This document shows positions 1 to 7,731 of a DNA stretch of 64,000 nt, one piece after another. Source of the stretch: Pseudomonas caspiana (GTDB lineage Bacteria; Pseudomonadota; Gammaproteobacteria; Pseudomonadales; Pseudomonadaceae); NCBI RefSeq assembly GCF_002158995.1, contig NZ_LOHF01000008.1:93593-157592 (forward strand). Reading direction: 5' to 3'. Position 1 is the stretch's first letter; each line of letters opens with the position of its first letter. The notes beneath the pieces are model-generated. The model did no database searches. It saw only the letters and a list, made by a program, of their open reading frames with translations, and was not told the origin of the DNA. A program made the position numbers and the translations under genes.

Positions 1-102
1 GTGCCAGGCGAAACGGTTGGAAATACCAAGCACCCATGCGTCATACAGCTTCAGCGTCAGGGGCGAATAAACTGCGGCTCCTGCTTCAGACGATGCGCTC
101 AT
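1..102 (-). CDS. Class I SAM-dependent methyltransferase, N-terminal fragment cut by window edge
   Basis: Thirty-four codons on the minus strand run from an ATG at 102 off the left edge of the window. The visible residues (MSASSEAGAA, then YSPLTLKLYD) match my memory of the N-terminus of a Pseudomonas class I SAM-dependent methyltransferase. The glycine-rich SAM-binding motif would lie outside the window, so the call rests on the N-terminus alone. The ATG sits 7 bp after the stop of the upstream gene at 110-439, so the two are probably one operon. Confidence 0.5.
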   Translation of the reverse strand, partial: MSASSEAGAAVYSPLTLKLYDAWVLGISNRFAWH

Positions 103-109
103 GTACGTC

Positions 110-439
110 TCACTCCTGAATGTCGTTCAGCTCGCAGTATTCAGCCCAGTCCATGCCCAAAGCCTCGGCAACCTGTTGATGGGTGTTGCGGCGAATTTCT
201 TTGAGTTGCTCCGGGGTTTCAGCAATCAGTTGCGCGGCCAACTCCCACGGTTCAATACCCTGAGCTTCAGCCTCGTCTTCGAAGGCCCACTTGATCTGAT
301 CTTCCTGGTCTTTGGCGCTCAAACTCTTGATTTCATCACGCAGGAGAGGGTTGGTCTCAAGGTATTTGGCTTGAGTAACGTCGTTCCATTCGAGCAGATT
401 CATCGGGTTCTCCGGCAGGTGTGCAGCCAAGTCGACCAT
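110..439 (-). CDS. Conserved hypothetical protein, acidic, about 109 aa (possibly DUF6388)
   Basis: An acidic, mostly helical cytoplasmic protein with no signal peptide, membrane segment or cysteine pair. Conserved-looking Trp and Glu residues occur at IKWAFEDE (about 49-56), EPWELAAQ and MDWAEYCEL near the C-terminus. It may belong to the small Pseudomonas family DUF6388, but I recall this only loosely. It lies 7 bp upstream of the methyltransferase start and is probably co-transcribed with it. Function is unknown. Confidence 0.6.
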   Translation of the reverse strand: MVDLAAHLPENPMNLLEWNDVTQAKYLETNPLLRDEIKSLSAKDQEDQIKWAFEDEAEAQGIEPWELAAQLIAETPEQLKEIRRNTHQQVAEALGMDWAEYCELNDIQE

Positions 440-637
440 CTCCGGCGCAAAGACGCCAAAGTGTCGGGGAGGCGCGATTGTGCGTTATTGACGGGTGAGC
501 TGCCAGTGCCGCCGAGCCTTTAGGGTCGCCCCCGCGAAGATGAGATGCATCGAGTGCTGCACGATATTCGTTGCAAGTCGGGTGTGACCCTTAATGCAGT
601 TTTTGACTTGAGCAAGGCACCGGGCCCATACCGGCAG

Positions 638-826
638 TCAATCCGCTATCGCCATCCTCAGTGCTACCGCAGCCTCCAGCAATTTATGCGCTTGAAGCGC
701 CACGCTCGCTGATAATCCTTCGTCGCCAGCGTCCTTTAGCATGAGGACCAGATCCAGCAGCTTTCCGATCTCTGTTTCGATGCTGCGTACGGATTCTGAT
801 ACTTGATACCGGGGTGAATGTGCCAT
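638..826 (-). CDS. Small hypothetical helical protein, 62 aa
   Basis: A 62-residue reading frame with a GGAGATAG ribosome binding site upstream of its ATG. The protein is predicted to be two amphipathic helices (SIETEIGKLLDLVLMLKD and SASVALQAHKLLEAAVALRM) with no cysteines. It resembles the many small DUF3077-like Pseudomonas proteins in size and helicity, but I do not recognise the family. The 14 bases up to and including the start codon are shared with the start of the serine recombinase gene at 3510, which is unexplained. Confidence 0.5.
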   Translation of the reverse strand: MAHSPRYQVSESVRSIETEIGKLLDLVLMLKDAGDEGLSASVALQAHKLLEAAVALRMAIAD

Positions 827-980
827 TGCTTTCTATCTCCGCCGAGCAGGACTCGAATATAGAGCAATGACCGACCGGAAATCACCCCGGCAAACTGCAT
901 CGCCCAATGGCGAAGACGTCGTGGCGATCAGAGTGCAGGCGAGTGTTTTGCTTAAGCACATGAAAATTCTGAAAAAACCT

Positions 981-1009
981 TTGCGTTCGTAAAAGCTTTC
1001 GACTACATT
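981..1009 (+). promoter_or_regulatory. Sigma-70 promoter of tRNA-Ser
   Basis: TTGCGT (981-986) and TACATT (1004-1009) are separated by 17 bp. A GC-rich discriminator (GCGCGCC) follows, as is typical of stringently controlled stable-RNA promoters. The expected start, near 1016, lies about 30 bases before the mature tRNA. Confidence 0.6.
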
Positions 1010-1045
1010 AGCGCGCCTCGACAGACCAACGGTGTGACGAGATAC

Positions 1046-1135
1046 GGTGAAGTGTCCGAGTGGCTTAAGGAGCACGCCTGGAAAGTGTGTATACAAGAAA
1101 TTGTATCGAGAGTTCGAATCTCTCCTTCACCGCCA
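1046..1135 (+). tRNA. tRNA-Ser(GGA)
   Basis: A 90-nt class II tRNA. The acceptor arms GGTGAAG (1046-1052) and CTTCACC (1125-1131) pair, followed by discriminator G and an encoded CCA. The anticodon loop CTGGAAA gives anticodon GGA, which reads UCC/UCU. A long variable arm and a TTCGAAT T-loop are present, as expected for serine. The 3' end is the integration site of the element to the right, and the gene stays intact because the element carries the same 26 bases. Confidence 0.97.
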
Positions 1136-1139
1136 AATT
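1114..1139 (+). repeat. Left attachment repeat (att core, overlaps tRNA 3' end)
   Basis: The 26 bases are identical to 13538-13563 and cover the T-arm, the acceptor 3' strand and CCA, plus four bases beyond. This is the usual crossover site for tyrosine integrases that target tRNA genes. Confidence 0.93.
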
Positions 1140-1143
1140 AAAA

Positions 1144-1177
1144 AACGCCTGTAACTTCAAAGAGTTACGGGCGTTTT
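1144..1177 (+). terminator. Terminator downstream of tRNA-Ser, carried by the element
   Basis: A 13-bp stem (1144-1156 with 1163-1175, one G-T pair) is followed by TTTT. It lies inside the element, so it replaces the original chromosomal terminator, which appears to be the one now displaced to 13575-13612. Confidence 0.8.
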
Positions 1178-1188
1178 GCATTCTGGGC

Positions 1189-1209
1189 TGTACGTAGTAA
1201 TTGTACGTA
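1189..1209 (+). promoter_or_regulatory. Left pair of putative integrase arm sites
   Basis: Two TGTACGTA octamers start at 1189 and 1202, 13 bp apart, about 50 bp inside the left att core. An almost identical pair with the same spacing lies at 13461-13481 inside the right end. Symmetric placement at both ends of the element is what arm-type integrase or excisionase sites look like. Confidence 0.65.
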
Positions 1210-1353
1210 AATCTTGCCTCGCTTCTGCTCTTCTTTCTCCGCTGATCTGCTTTCCATTTTGATACGACTCCCTTCATCAGGTTACTGTTGATCCATACAG
1301 TATGTTTGCTTACCCTCCGCAGAGAACATTTGTACTCTTTGGAGTTGATTACT

Positions 1354-1689
1354 GTGAATGATGATCTGATGGACTGTACTGAATTTGAGGAGCTTGGCGT
1401 GCCATCTGCTCTGGAGTGCTGGAAGCAACAGGCTCACTTACTGGCGGCGGAGATTGGCGACCTGCAACGGGATTTGTCCAGTGCGAGGCGTAGCATTCAC
1501 AAGCTCGTGCTGATGCACTCGGAGGCTTGCAAAGAGCGTGATGCTTTCATGCTGGAACTTGCTAAAACGAAGCGGGATATGAGCGAGCACCTGAGGCTAG
1601 GTAGTATCCGGGAAGCTCAGCGCCTCAATGCTTACGGGTCTGCACATACCATTGGCTATTCGACGCAGAGCAATGACAGTACACGTTGA
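1354..1689 (+). CDS. Hypothetical coiled-coil protein of the element, 111 aa
   Basis: The start is taken as GTG at 1354 because GGAG lies 9 bases upstream (1341-1344). Upstream in-frame codons lack a ribosome binding site. The protein has a long heptad-like helix from about residue 20 to 85 (WKQQAHLLAAEIGDLQRDL onwards), which suggests a coiled coil. It has no membrane segment. Small coiled-coil proteins like this are common in phage-related elements, but I do not recognise the family. It is the leftmost gene of the element and the only one at this end on the plus strand. Confidence 0.5.
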   Translation: MNDDLMDCTEFEELGVPSALECWKQQAHLLAAEIGDLQRDLSSARRSIHKLVLMHSEACKERDAFMLELAKTKRDMSEHLRLGSIREAQRLNAYGSAHTIGYSTQSNDSTR

Positions 1690-1852
1690 ATCAGAGGGGG
1701 GCGCTGTAGGTGGCGATACACGAACCTCAAGAAGGCAAAGATACCGAACCTGGCTGCGAAAATAGTGATCAGCCTGCACATTATGCACTGCATTGGAGTA
1801 GTGCCAGACTTAGGCACGGGCCTCACTAAGTGCAGACCCGCCTTCTTGGAAC

Positions 1853-2557
1853 TCAACTCAACGCTGGCGGTTCTGTGTCACTGCCAAGCAGTGGATTATC
1901 GGCAGAGCCCGGTAGCTGTTCCGCACGAGCCTGTGCCTTCCAGCCAATCTGGGCAATCTCTCGAATTCTGTCAACGAAAGGCTTGGCATCCTTGCCGAGT
2001 TTCCCCATGGCGACACCCGCGTCGCCGAGAAGAGCGTAAAAGTTGTCCACCTCGGAGACTTTATTATTCAACTCCCTCTGCAAAGCCTCCAAGCGCTTGA
2101 ATAAACGCCGCTTGTGGCCGTCATCCAGTTTGGTATCTGCCTGAAGCAGTCCACGTAGCTCGTTGATAAGGGTCTGTAAACGGGAGAGATCGCCATCGGT
2201 GAACTCATAGCCAAACCCGTTCGCGAGACTCACCGCAAACCCTTTCTTAAGCGCTTCCATTTTCTTTGCTGAAGTCTGGCCGACCATCTCCGCTTGGGTA
2301 TCGCTCAGGAACTGCTGCATGTTGTTACAAACTGATCCCATATGCCCTTCTAGGCTAGGCGGGCTATTAAGGTGAGCAATCAACTCATGCTCGGCCAAGC
2401 TGAGAATAACTGCGCAAGCCTCCAGAAGGACTTCGTGGGTTGGCTCGTCCCAGTCTTCACATGCTTGGGACACCCCCAGTGCGTACTTACAGACAGCGAT
2501 GGTGCCTTCAACGGGGTTCTCTCGAACAGTTTGTAATATCGCGGCAGGAATTTGCAT
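1853..2557 (-). CDS. Hypothetical accessory protein, 234 aa
   Basis: ATG at 2557 is chosen because AGGAG lies 5 bases upstream. An in-frame ATG at 2593 has no such site. The N-terminal third is helical with a Cys-containing segment (VCKYALGVSQACEDW). The C-terminal half (RLFKRLEALQREL, then DAGVAMGKLGKDAKPFVDRI) looks like a conserved domain I have seen in accessory-region proteins, but I cannot name it. No catalytic motif or membrane segment is visible. It reads leftwards after the serine recombinase gene, about 330 bp away, and the recombinase's terminator lies between them. Function is unknown. Confidence 0.55.
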   Translation of the reverse strand: MQIPAAILQTVRENPVEGTIAVCKYALGVSQACEDWDEPTHEVLLEACAVILSLAEHELIAHLNSPPSLEGHMGSVCNNMQQFLSDTQAEMVGQTSAKKMEALKKGFAVSLANGFGYEFTDGDLSRLQTLINELRGLLQADTKLDDGHKRRLFKRLEALQRELNNKVSEVDNFYALLGDAGVAMGKLGKDAKPFVDRIREIAQIGWKAQARAEQLPGSADNPLLGSDTEPPALS

Positions 2558-2845
2558 CGGGGCTCCTTGCGGATGGATTGTTTGAGCATTCATCGTATTA
2601 CAAATTAAGCCTCTCAGCTTATTTCCGCCGCCCGGAGAAGATTCTCAAATTCGACGGCGATTACCTTTACTGGCTGGAAAATAATAGCTATTGGTGGGTT
2701 ATTTCCAGAGCCTCTTAACGCTGTGCAGAGGGGGCAAATGGAAGCCTGAGCTTTCTCAAAATAACCTTCTTGAGGCTGGCTGTGGGCGCGCTGGGATGCT
2801 CTCTGTAGCGAGACTGATGTCACTCGTTGGGCCAGGTCCTAGAGA

Positions 2846-2870
2846 CGACAAAGCCCGCTCAAGGCGGGCT
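2846..2870 (-). terminator. Terminator after the serine recombinase gene
   Basis: On the minus strand AGCCCGC and GCGGGCT (forward 2852-2858 and 2864-2870) form a 7-bp GC-rich stem followed by TTTGTC. It lies about 20 bp after the recombinase stop codon. Confidence 0.6.
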
Positions 2871-2889
2871 GTGGTGACACGTATAACAA

Positions 2890-3510
2890 TCAGGCTTTCA
2901 GGTTACGTTTGACACGGTAGACAGTTGCAACACCACATCCGGCGAGCTTGGCTACGTGATCTGTACTCATGGTTGGGTGCTCTTTCAGCAGCTTAGTAAT
3001 GTCATTCCAAAGCTCAGCGTTCTTAGCCTTACCGGGGGGCGTCCAGTCTTCGTTAGCACGCTTGTTCGCCAAGCCTTGGTTGATACGCTCTACACGCTTT
3101 TCTTGGTCCAGTCTCGCCATGGTAGCCATTAGGTCAATCAACATATCGTTGATCACTTTCATGATCTGGCCTGTGATGCCCTTGTCTTCGACCATCATGT
3201 GACTGGTTGGCAAATCATGCACAACAAGGCGAAGACCCTTTGTGTCGATGGTATTACGCAGCACTCGCCAATCAGCTTGGGATAGGCGGGAGAGCCTGTC
3301 TACAGACTCGACCAGAAGAACATCCCCCGGCTGAGCTAACTCCAGCAAGCGGAGCAATTCAGGACGATTTAGCTTGGTGCCGCTGATGTTCTCGCTGTAG
3401 ATGCCAACGATGGTCAGTCCCTTTTCAGCTGCGAACGCCTCAAGTGAAATCTGAGCACGGTCGGCATGTTGATCCTTGGTCGATGCTCTGAGGTACAAAT
3501 GGGCGTTCAT
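2890..3510 (-). CDS. Serine recombinase (resolvase/invertase family), 206 aa
   Basis: A small serine recombinase of the resolvase/invertase class, which makes double-strand breaks through a serine-DNA linkage. The nucleophile is Ser10 in YLRASTKDQ. The SENISGTKLNRPEL and VESVDRLSR blocks match the catalytic domain (about residues 1-135). The long E helix follows, and the C-terminus has a helix-turn-helix (about 165-200, TDHVAKLAGCGVATVYRVKR). The length is normal for the family. AAAGGA lies 9-10 bases before the ATG. Inside a tyrosine-integrase element it may serve as a resolvase or invert a nearby segment, but I found no clear inverted repeat substrate. Confidence 0.9.
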   Translation of the reverse strand: MNAHLYLRASTKDQHADRAQISLEAFAAEKGLTIVGIYSENISGTKLNRPELLRLLELAQPGDVLLVESVDRLSRLSQADWRVLRNTIDTKGLRLVVHDLPTSHMMVEDKGITGQIMKVINDMLIDLMATMARLDQEKRVERINQGLANKRANEDWTPPGKAKNAELWNDITKLLKEHPTMSTDHVAKLAGCGVATVYRVKRNLKA

Positions 3511-3653
3511 TGCTTTCTATCCTTTAGGTTTAAATTAGATAGACAAATGATAATACGATCATATAGCTATCTCCTAAAGTTATTTGATAGCAACCGACGA
3601 GAGGTTATCCCACTACCAATTAAGTAGACCTAAAAGATAGTGGGAATCCCGTT

Positions 3654-3869
3654 CTATTCATCTGTGTGGAGGTCGCTCACGATCTCGCGTCCTGCTGGAG
3701 AGAGACGGACATCCATGTACTCATCGCTGTCTTCGTTGGATGCATTCTTACCAACTGCATATCCCTTACTGATCAACTGGCGAAGCGTGTGGACATCATC
3801 ACCTTTCACCACGGACTGTCCTGCATGGATGGCGAGCAGAAGCTTGATTTCGACCGATAGCAATTCCAT
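3654..3869 (-). CDS. Small winged-helix-like protein, 71 aa
   Basis: GAGGGGA lies 8 bases before the ATG at 3869, supporting translation. The order of a hydrophobic helix (VEIKLLLAIH), a second helix (VHTLRQLISKGYAV) and an LSPAGREIV strand-turn-helix resembles a MarR-type winged helix. It may therefore be a small DNA-binding regulator, which is inference. The opposite strand also carries open frames but without ribosome binding sites. It lies upstream of the recombinase in the same direction, separated by 143 bp containing an imperfect inverted repeat (TCCCACTA and TAGTGGGA). Confidence 0.5.
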   Translation of the reverse strand: MELLSVEIKLLLAIHAGQSVVKGDDVHTLRQLISKGYAVGKNASNEDSDEYMDVRLSPAGREIVSDLHTDE

Positions 3870-4214
3870 ACGACGTTCCCCTCTTGTTTGGAGATTTCAT
3901 CGTACAGCCTTTTGTGAAGACTGTTTTCTGGGGGGAGAGTTAGGCGGGTTGGCAGGCCCTGATGAGGCGTTGTGCTGAGTGGAATGGATTTTTTGAAATT
4001 CAGCCACTATTTATATCGTTAGCTTGCTAATTAACTCTTTTGACAGGCCCCGGCTTATCCATACTCGACCACAAGCCTTGAAGATACTGGGCCGTAGCGT
4101 GGTGAGCACATCAGGCGTAGTGGTTTGCATGGGAATAAACGGGGGGTTTATAGGAGTATTCGCGGGGTTACTGAAGAGTTAGACTGCCATCACTGCACAC
4201 GAACGAGGCGGCAC
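3870..4214. other. Intergenic region without recognised features
   Basis: About 345 bp between the small leftward gene and the rightward AbiJ-like gene. It must hold the divergent promoters, but I see no convincing paired -35 and -10 boxes. No repeat or RNA gene is visible. Confidence 0.4.
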
Positions 4215-5081
4215 ATGGAAGGCGACTTTTCACAGCGAATGGGGCTCCGTCCCGCGTCAAAAAGTATTCAGATAGAGGATATGGATCGCGACCTCAGGAC
4301 AGGCCTGTGGAACGCAGCCTATACGCACTATTGGAACCAGTTTATCCCTTATTATCCCGGGAGCGGTTTGATTGCAAACACTAATATGGAGGAGCTTGCG
4401 TCTCACATCCAGAGTCGTTTCTTAAAATTACGACTGGACCAGTTGCCTATTGATTTTACATCATTTGTTGAGTCACTCGGTTCCATTTATCAAAAGGGTG
4501 AATGGCATAGAGTATACAGCTTCATTGAATTCGTCATTAAGCTCGCCCCGAACTACAATAGCGCTTATGAGGAATTCACTTCTACTGAATTGTTTATCAA
4601 GGAGTGTAACGACGTACTTCAAGCCGAAAGCTCAGCCTATCGGATTGTAAATGGACTAGTTACACGTATTACTGATCCCCAAGAAATCGCTGAAATCGAT
4701 ACGGCAATAGCCTCCGCAAGTGGCTACGCTGGCGTCAAGACGCATCTCCAGACTGCACTCGCAATGCTTACGGATCGACAGAATCCGGACTTTCGAAACT
4801 CCATAAAAGAAAGTATCAGCGCCGTGGAATCACTGGCGAAGCAAATCACCGGTAACCCTCAAACGACGCTCGCTCCAGCATTGAGCGAGCTTGAGCGGCA
4901 TCACGCTCTTCATCCTGCGTTGAAAAGCGCATTTTCATCCCTGTATGGATGGACGTCCAACGCCGATGGAATTCGACATGCTCTAATGGACGTTTCGAAT
5001 CTCTCACACGCCGATGCCCGCTGGATGTTGATCTCGTGCTCCGCTTTCATCAACTTCGCTATTGATACCACTAAGGATTAA
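4215..5081 (+). CDS. AbiJ-like abortive-infection protein with HEPN-type C-terminus, 288 aa
   Basis: The N-terminus FSQRMGLRP followed by MDRDLRTGLWN (residues 5-33) matches the AbiJ N-terminal domain 4 family, found on proteins implicated in phage defence. The C-terminal part, with KESISAVESLAKQI, LHPALKSAFSSLYG and GIRHALMD, matches the HEPN-like domain usually fused to it. The Arg-His pair in the last motif may be the RNase site. The start at 4215 is the ATG nearest the family start, with GAGGCGG upstream. An alternative start at 4125 adds 30 residues unlike the family. The known role is inferred from family and setting: host death or dormancy on infection. Confidence 0.75.
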   Translation: MEGDFSQRMGLRPASKSIQIEDMDRDLRTGLWNAAYTHYWNQFIPYYPGSGLIANTNMEELASHIQSRFLKLRLDQLPIDFTSFVESLGSIYQKGEWHRVYSFIEFVIKLAPNYNSAYEEFTSTELFIKECNDVLQAESSAYRIVNGLVTRITDPQEIAEIDTAIASASGYAGVKTHLQTALAMLTDRQNPDFRNSIKESISAVESLAKQITGNPQTTLAPALSELERHHALHPALKSAFSSLYGWTSNADGIRHALMDVSNLSHADARWMLISCSAFINFAIDTTKD

Positions 5082-5130
5082 ATGAAAATGAAACGGGTAG
5101 AGTAATGCCTAATTAACTAAGTCTCAATTA

Positions 5131-5562
5131 ATGGTGATGCGAATGTTCAAACAATCGGCTCTCGCATTTATTTTGATGGGGACCGCTTCAAACGTAAGCG
5201 CGAATACTCTTACAGAGGAACAGTCCAACCTGACGAAATGTGCTGGTTATCTCTGGGCGGTAAAAGAACTTAGCCCTAATGCGGTTAACAGTTCATTGGA
5301 CATCATTGGAGTAAGGATGAAAGCTGTTTCGCAGAAAGATGATTATCCGATGATGATTTTCGCGACGCTTCGTGATACTGCGAATACTAATTCACAAATC
5401 ATTGTTAGTTACGTGACATCACAATATAACGCCGGGAAAAATCCCGACATCAAAGCGATTTCTATTAAAGGAATAGCTTTGTGTAAGAAAAGTGGGATCA
5501 CGATTGGGTGGCAAAACGATAAGATGTCTGTCTCTCTCGACGATATAGGAGATGTATTATAG
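5131..5562 (+). CDS. Small secreted protein of unknown function
   Basis: The frame begins MVMRMFKQSALAF. Any of the first three Met codons could start it. A signal peptide is clear (FKQSALAFILMGTASNVSA, cleavage after Ala-Asn-Ser-Ala type site before NTL), giving a mature protein of about 118 residues with two cysteines (TKCAGYLW and ALCKKSG) that could form a disulfide. It follows the AbiJ-like gene by 50 bp in the same direction and may be co-transcribed. I do not recognise the family. It could be a periplasmic immunity or sensing partner, which is speculation. Confidence 0.5.
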   Translation: MVMRMFKQSALAFILMGTASNVSANTLTEEQSNLTKCAGYLWAVKELSPNAVNSSLDIIGVRMKAVSQKDDYPMMIFATLRDTANTNSQIIVSYVTSQYNAGKNPDIKAISIKGIALCKKSGITIGWQNDKMSVSLDDIGDVL

Positions 5563-5765
5563 GAGCTATCGCCTTCATAGAGATAGCTCCGCTATGGAAT
5601 GTAACTTTTTACCGGGGTATGAATTGGCTGCAGGCCACTTAGAATAAGGTCTGTAGCGTATTTTAAACTGGTGGGTGCCCTACTCAAAGAGTATAGCAGC
5701 GACCTTGCTACTTTCTCCGTGACAAAGAAAAGCCCCCACCATTGCTGGCAGAGGCTTGATCATTA

Positions 5766-6995
5766 TCACCATGGAAGATGCTCATAACTGGTTTCAGGCT
5801 CAAGGTTGAACAAGGCAGGAACGATGTCGGCTTGTTGGCCGTCCAGCGTGTCAGCGAAAGCCATAGCGAACGCTGGTGATTCGATTCTGGCGAGTAGCAC
5901 AGGGAGCCGAATCGGCTTGTACGCTGGAATGCGTTCCTTATGGGCTGGCCTGTCAAACGTAGTACCGAACCCGTCCTCAAGACTGGCGTAGTCGATCACC
6001 TTGGTGTTTCGTTGCACATAGGCATCGATAACGTGTTGCACATCTTCTACGGCCTTGCCATGGAGTAGATTGAACAGTGCCTGTTCGAAGTCTTGGTCTT
6101 CGGCTTTATCCGTTGAAGCACGGCGGATGTACTCAAGGTGGGGCATGTCTTCGAGCACTTGTGACAGCTCCGGGCGATATTGAGCGTGGCGCTCCAGTTC
6201 CATTACCAGAACGGCGACACGTGAATACCTTACAGTCTTTGGGGACCATCCTTTAGCGTCCTTCCCCTTGAGTTCCGATTGGAGCGTGCTCAGCGCTACG
6301 GTTGTCATCTGCTCCAGGTCTTTCAAGTGACGGGCATGCACTGTGTCTGACGGATTCAGGAATTCACGGAGCCAGCGTAGAAGCGCGTTACGCCGTGTGG
6401 GCTTTATCTTCCCCAGCTTCACAACTTCGTCAATCAATGGCCTGCCTAGGTAATCAACTAGGCGCTCCAGCACATCGCTGTCGCGTTCGTTCTCATGCAC
6501 GGCATGGCGAGGGTGACAGGCTGAGCGAGGGATACAGCGGCCATGCCCATAGTAGGTTGTTCCGTGAGCCTTGTTCGGTTTCTGAGGGCTGAGCACAAGA
6601 TTGTCGGCGTAGTACATTCCGATTTGGCTTTGTCCTTGAGCAGGAGCAATATGGCTAAGCTCGAACAAACGGGCCGTGCCGTATTGGTTGCACTTGAAGG
6701 CAAGAGCTTGAAGCTGGATTACTTCGAGTAGGGATTGTGCTGTGTGGTGTTTGAGAACTTCCAGAGTTCCAGCACGCTTGCATTCCTGCACAAGACGATA
6801 AAACGGTGCTGAATGGCGAGCCTTTTCGATACGGTCAACCTTGGGACGTTTGCTGTTGTCTGTCTTGCGAGAGCATTGCACTGAACAATATTTCTTAGTG
6901 GCAGTGAGAGTAGTAAACACTTTCGAACATTTAGTGCATCTGCGGCTATAGCGTTTCTTAGCCTTGGTGGTTGTTACGGGTGTTGCTTGTTTCAT
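5766..6995 (-). CDS. Zinc-finger protein with HNH-like motif, 409 aa
   Basis: The N-terminus has a C-x2-C...C-x3-C zinc finger of FCS type (CTKCSKVF... then KKYCSVQC). A central block ELSHIAP..., NLVLSPQKPN and AHG has the His, Asn-Leu, Asn order of HNH nucleases. The rest is helical and charged. ATG at 6995 is chosen because GGAG lies 6 bases upstream. A TTG 12 bases earlier is possible. The gene is last in the leftward operon behind the tape-measure gene. A role in packaging, regulation or DNA cleavage is possible. The HNH reading is inference and key metal ligands are not all certain. Confidence 0.55.
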   Translation of the reverse strand: MKQATPVTTTKAKKRYSRRCTKCSKVFTTLTATKKYCSVQCSRKTDNSKRPKVDRIEKARHSAPFYRLVQECKRAGTLEVLKHHTAQSLLEVIQLQALAFKCNQYGTARLFELSHIAPAQGQSQIGMYYADNLVLSPQKPNKAHGTTYYGHGRCIPRSACHPRHAVHENERDSDVLERLVDYLGRPLIDEVVKLGKIKPTRRNALLRWLREFLNPSDTVHARHLKDLEQMTTVALSTLQSELKGKDAKGWSPKTVRYSRVAVLVMELERHAQYRPELSQVLEDMPHLEYIRRASTDKAEDQDFEQALFNLLHGKAVEDVQHVIDAYVQRNTKVIDYASLEDGFGTTFDRPAHKERIPAYKPIRLPVLLARIESPAFAMAFADTLDGQQADIVPALFNLEPETSYEHLPW

Positions 6996-7128
6996 TGATT
7001 GCTCCAATCAGGATAGCGGGAATGGGATAGATGGTCATAAATGCCGTACGGCATGAATTACTACAGAATGGGCGAATACGTTTTGAGGCGTAGACGTGAC
7101 CACAATTTTTACATGTGCAAAATTTCAT
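6958..7128 (-). CDS. Very small zinc-ribbon protein, 56 aa
   Basis: A 56-codon frame begins MKFCTCKNCGHVY and has C-x-C-x2-C, then FCSNSCR, a full FCS-type zinc finger in the first 30 residues. The ATG overlaps the stop of the upstream 60-aa gene as ATGA (7125-7128), with GAGAGG upstream, so it is likely translationally coupled. Its end overlaps the start of the next gene by 38 bp. It resembles the finger of its downstream neighbour and of the 142-aa protein at the operon head. Confidence 0.5.
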   Translation of the reverse strand: MKFCTCKNCGHVYASKRIRPFCSNSCRTAFMTIYPIPAILIGAINETSNTRNNHQG

Positions 7129-7307
7129 GCTGCGAACCTCTCGAATGGAATAGCAGGATTACCGTCAGGATGTGCGACTACCCAACGGCGAAGGCCGTTA
7201 ATGTTGATCACTTCTTTAACGATGAATTTCCTACGGCTGTTGCCGATGAGAGTCATAGCGGCTGACATCGCCGCCCTTTGGGATGTGAATTCGTATGGCG
7301 TAGCCAT
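7125..7307 (-). CDS. Small hypothetical protein of the tail operon, 60 aa
   Basis: ATG at 7307 has an excellent AGGAGA site 8 bases upstream. The frame is open further upstream but without such a site. The product is basic with a compact look (SRRKFIVKEVININGLRRWVV, a likely beta-rich core ending in HPDGNPAIPFERFAA). It has no cysteines and no membrane segment. Its stop overlaps the next ATG. Function is unknown. Confidence 0.55.
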   Translation of the reverse strand: MATPYEFTSQRAAMSAAMTLIGNSRRKFIVKEVININGLRRWVVAHPDGNPAIPFERFAA

Positions 7308-7443
7308 AATGGTTTCTCCTGTATAAGTAAGGTGATGTTGTATGCTGGGCATACATTTGTAACGCATAAATAGCTTGAAACCCTTATGCAGCAAGGGCTA
7401 CAGCGAAGGGGCACCATTATCAAAGATAATAGCAGTAGTGCCG

Positions 7444-7731
7444 TTACTTCTCTTCCATTAGAAGGGGTGAATCACGACGTGCATTGTTGAGTTCAATGGC
7501 ACGTGTGATTTCGCTTGTCGTCTGTATTCGGTCGTACTGCATTTCTCGCTGAATCTGGTTATACATATCGAGAACGCTCGCACTGGTGAAAGCTCGGGCG
7601 TTCTGCTCAGCGAGCAATGCGTAATCACGAGCCATGTCACTGCTGTGAACTTCGAGATAACTTATAGCACCGAGACTTGCCAAAACCTGAAGGGCGGAGC
7701 AGAAGACTAGCGCTTTTAGCCACTTAGCCAT
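7444..7731 (-). CDS. Small membrane-anchored protein, 95 aa
   Basis: One N-terminal membrane segment (about residues 6-26, LKALVFCSALQVLASLGAISY) is followed by a helical, polar domain of about 65 residues. The start overlaps the tape-measure stop codon by one base, so the genes are coupled. The layout (one TM helix, then an extended helical region) recalls phage spanin or moron proteins, but no lipoprotein partner is nearby. The family is not recognised. Confidence 0.55.
   Translation of the reverse strand: MAKWLKALVFCSALQVLASLGAISYLEVHSSDMARDYALLAEQNARAFTSASVLDMYNQIQREMQYDRIQTTSEITRAIELNNARRDSPLLMEEK

Noticed and set aside
5563-5591. Hairpin GGAGCTATC...GATAGCTCC after the secreted-protein gene as terminator
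   Set aside because: No run of T follows. It may still act as an RNA stabiliser, but I do not call it a terminator.
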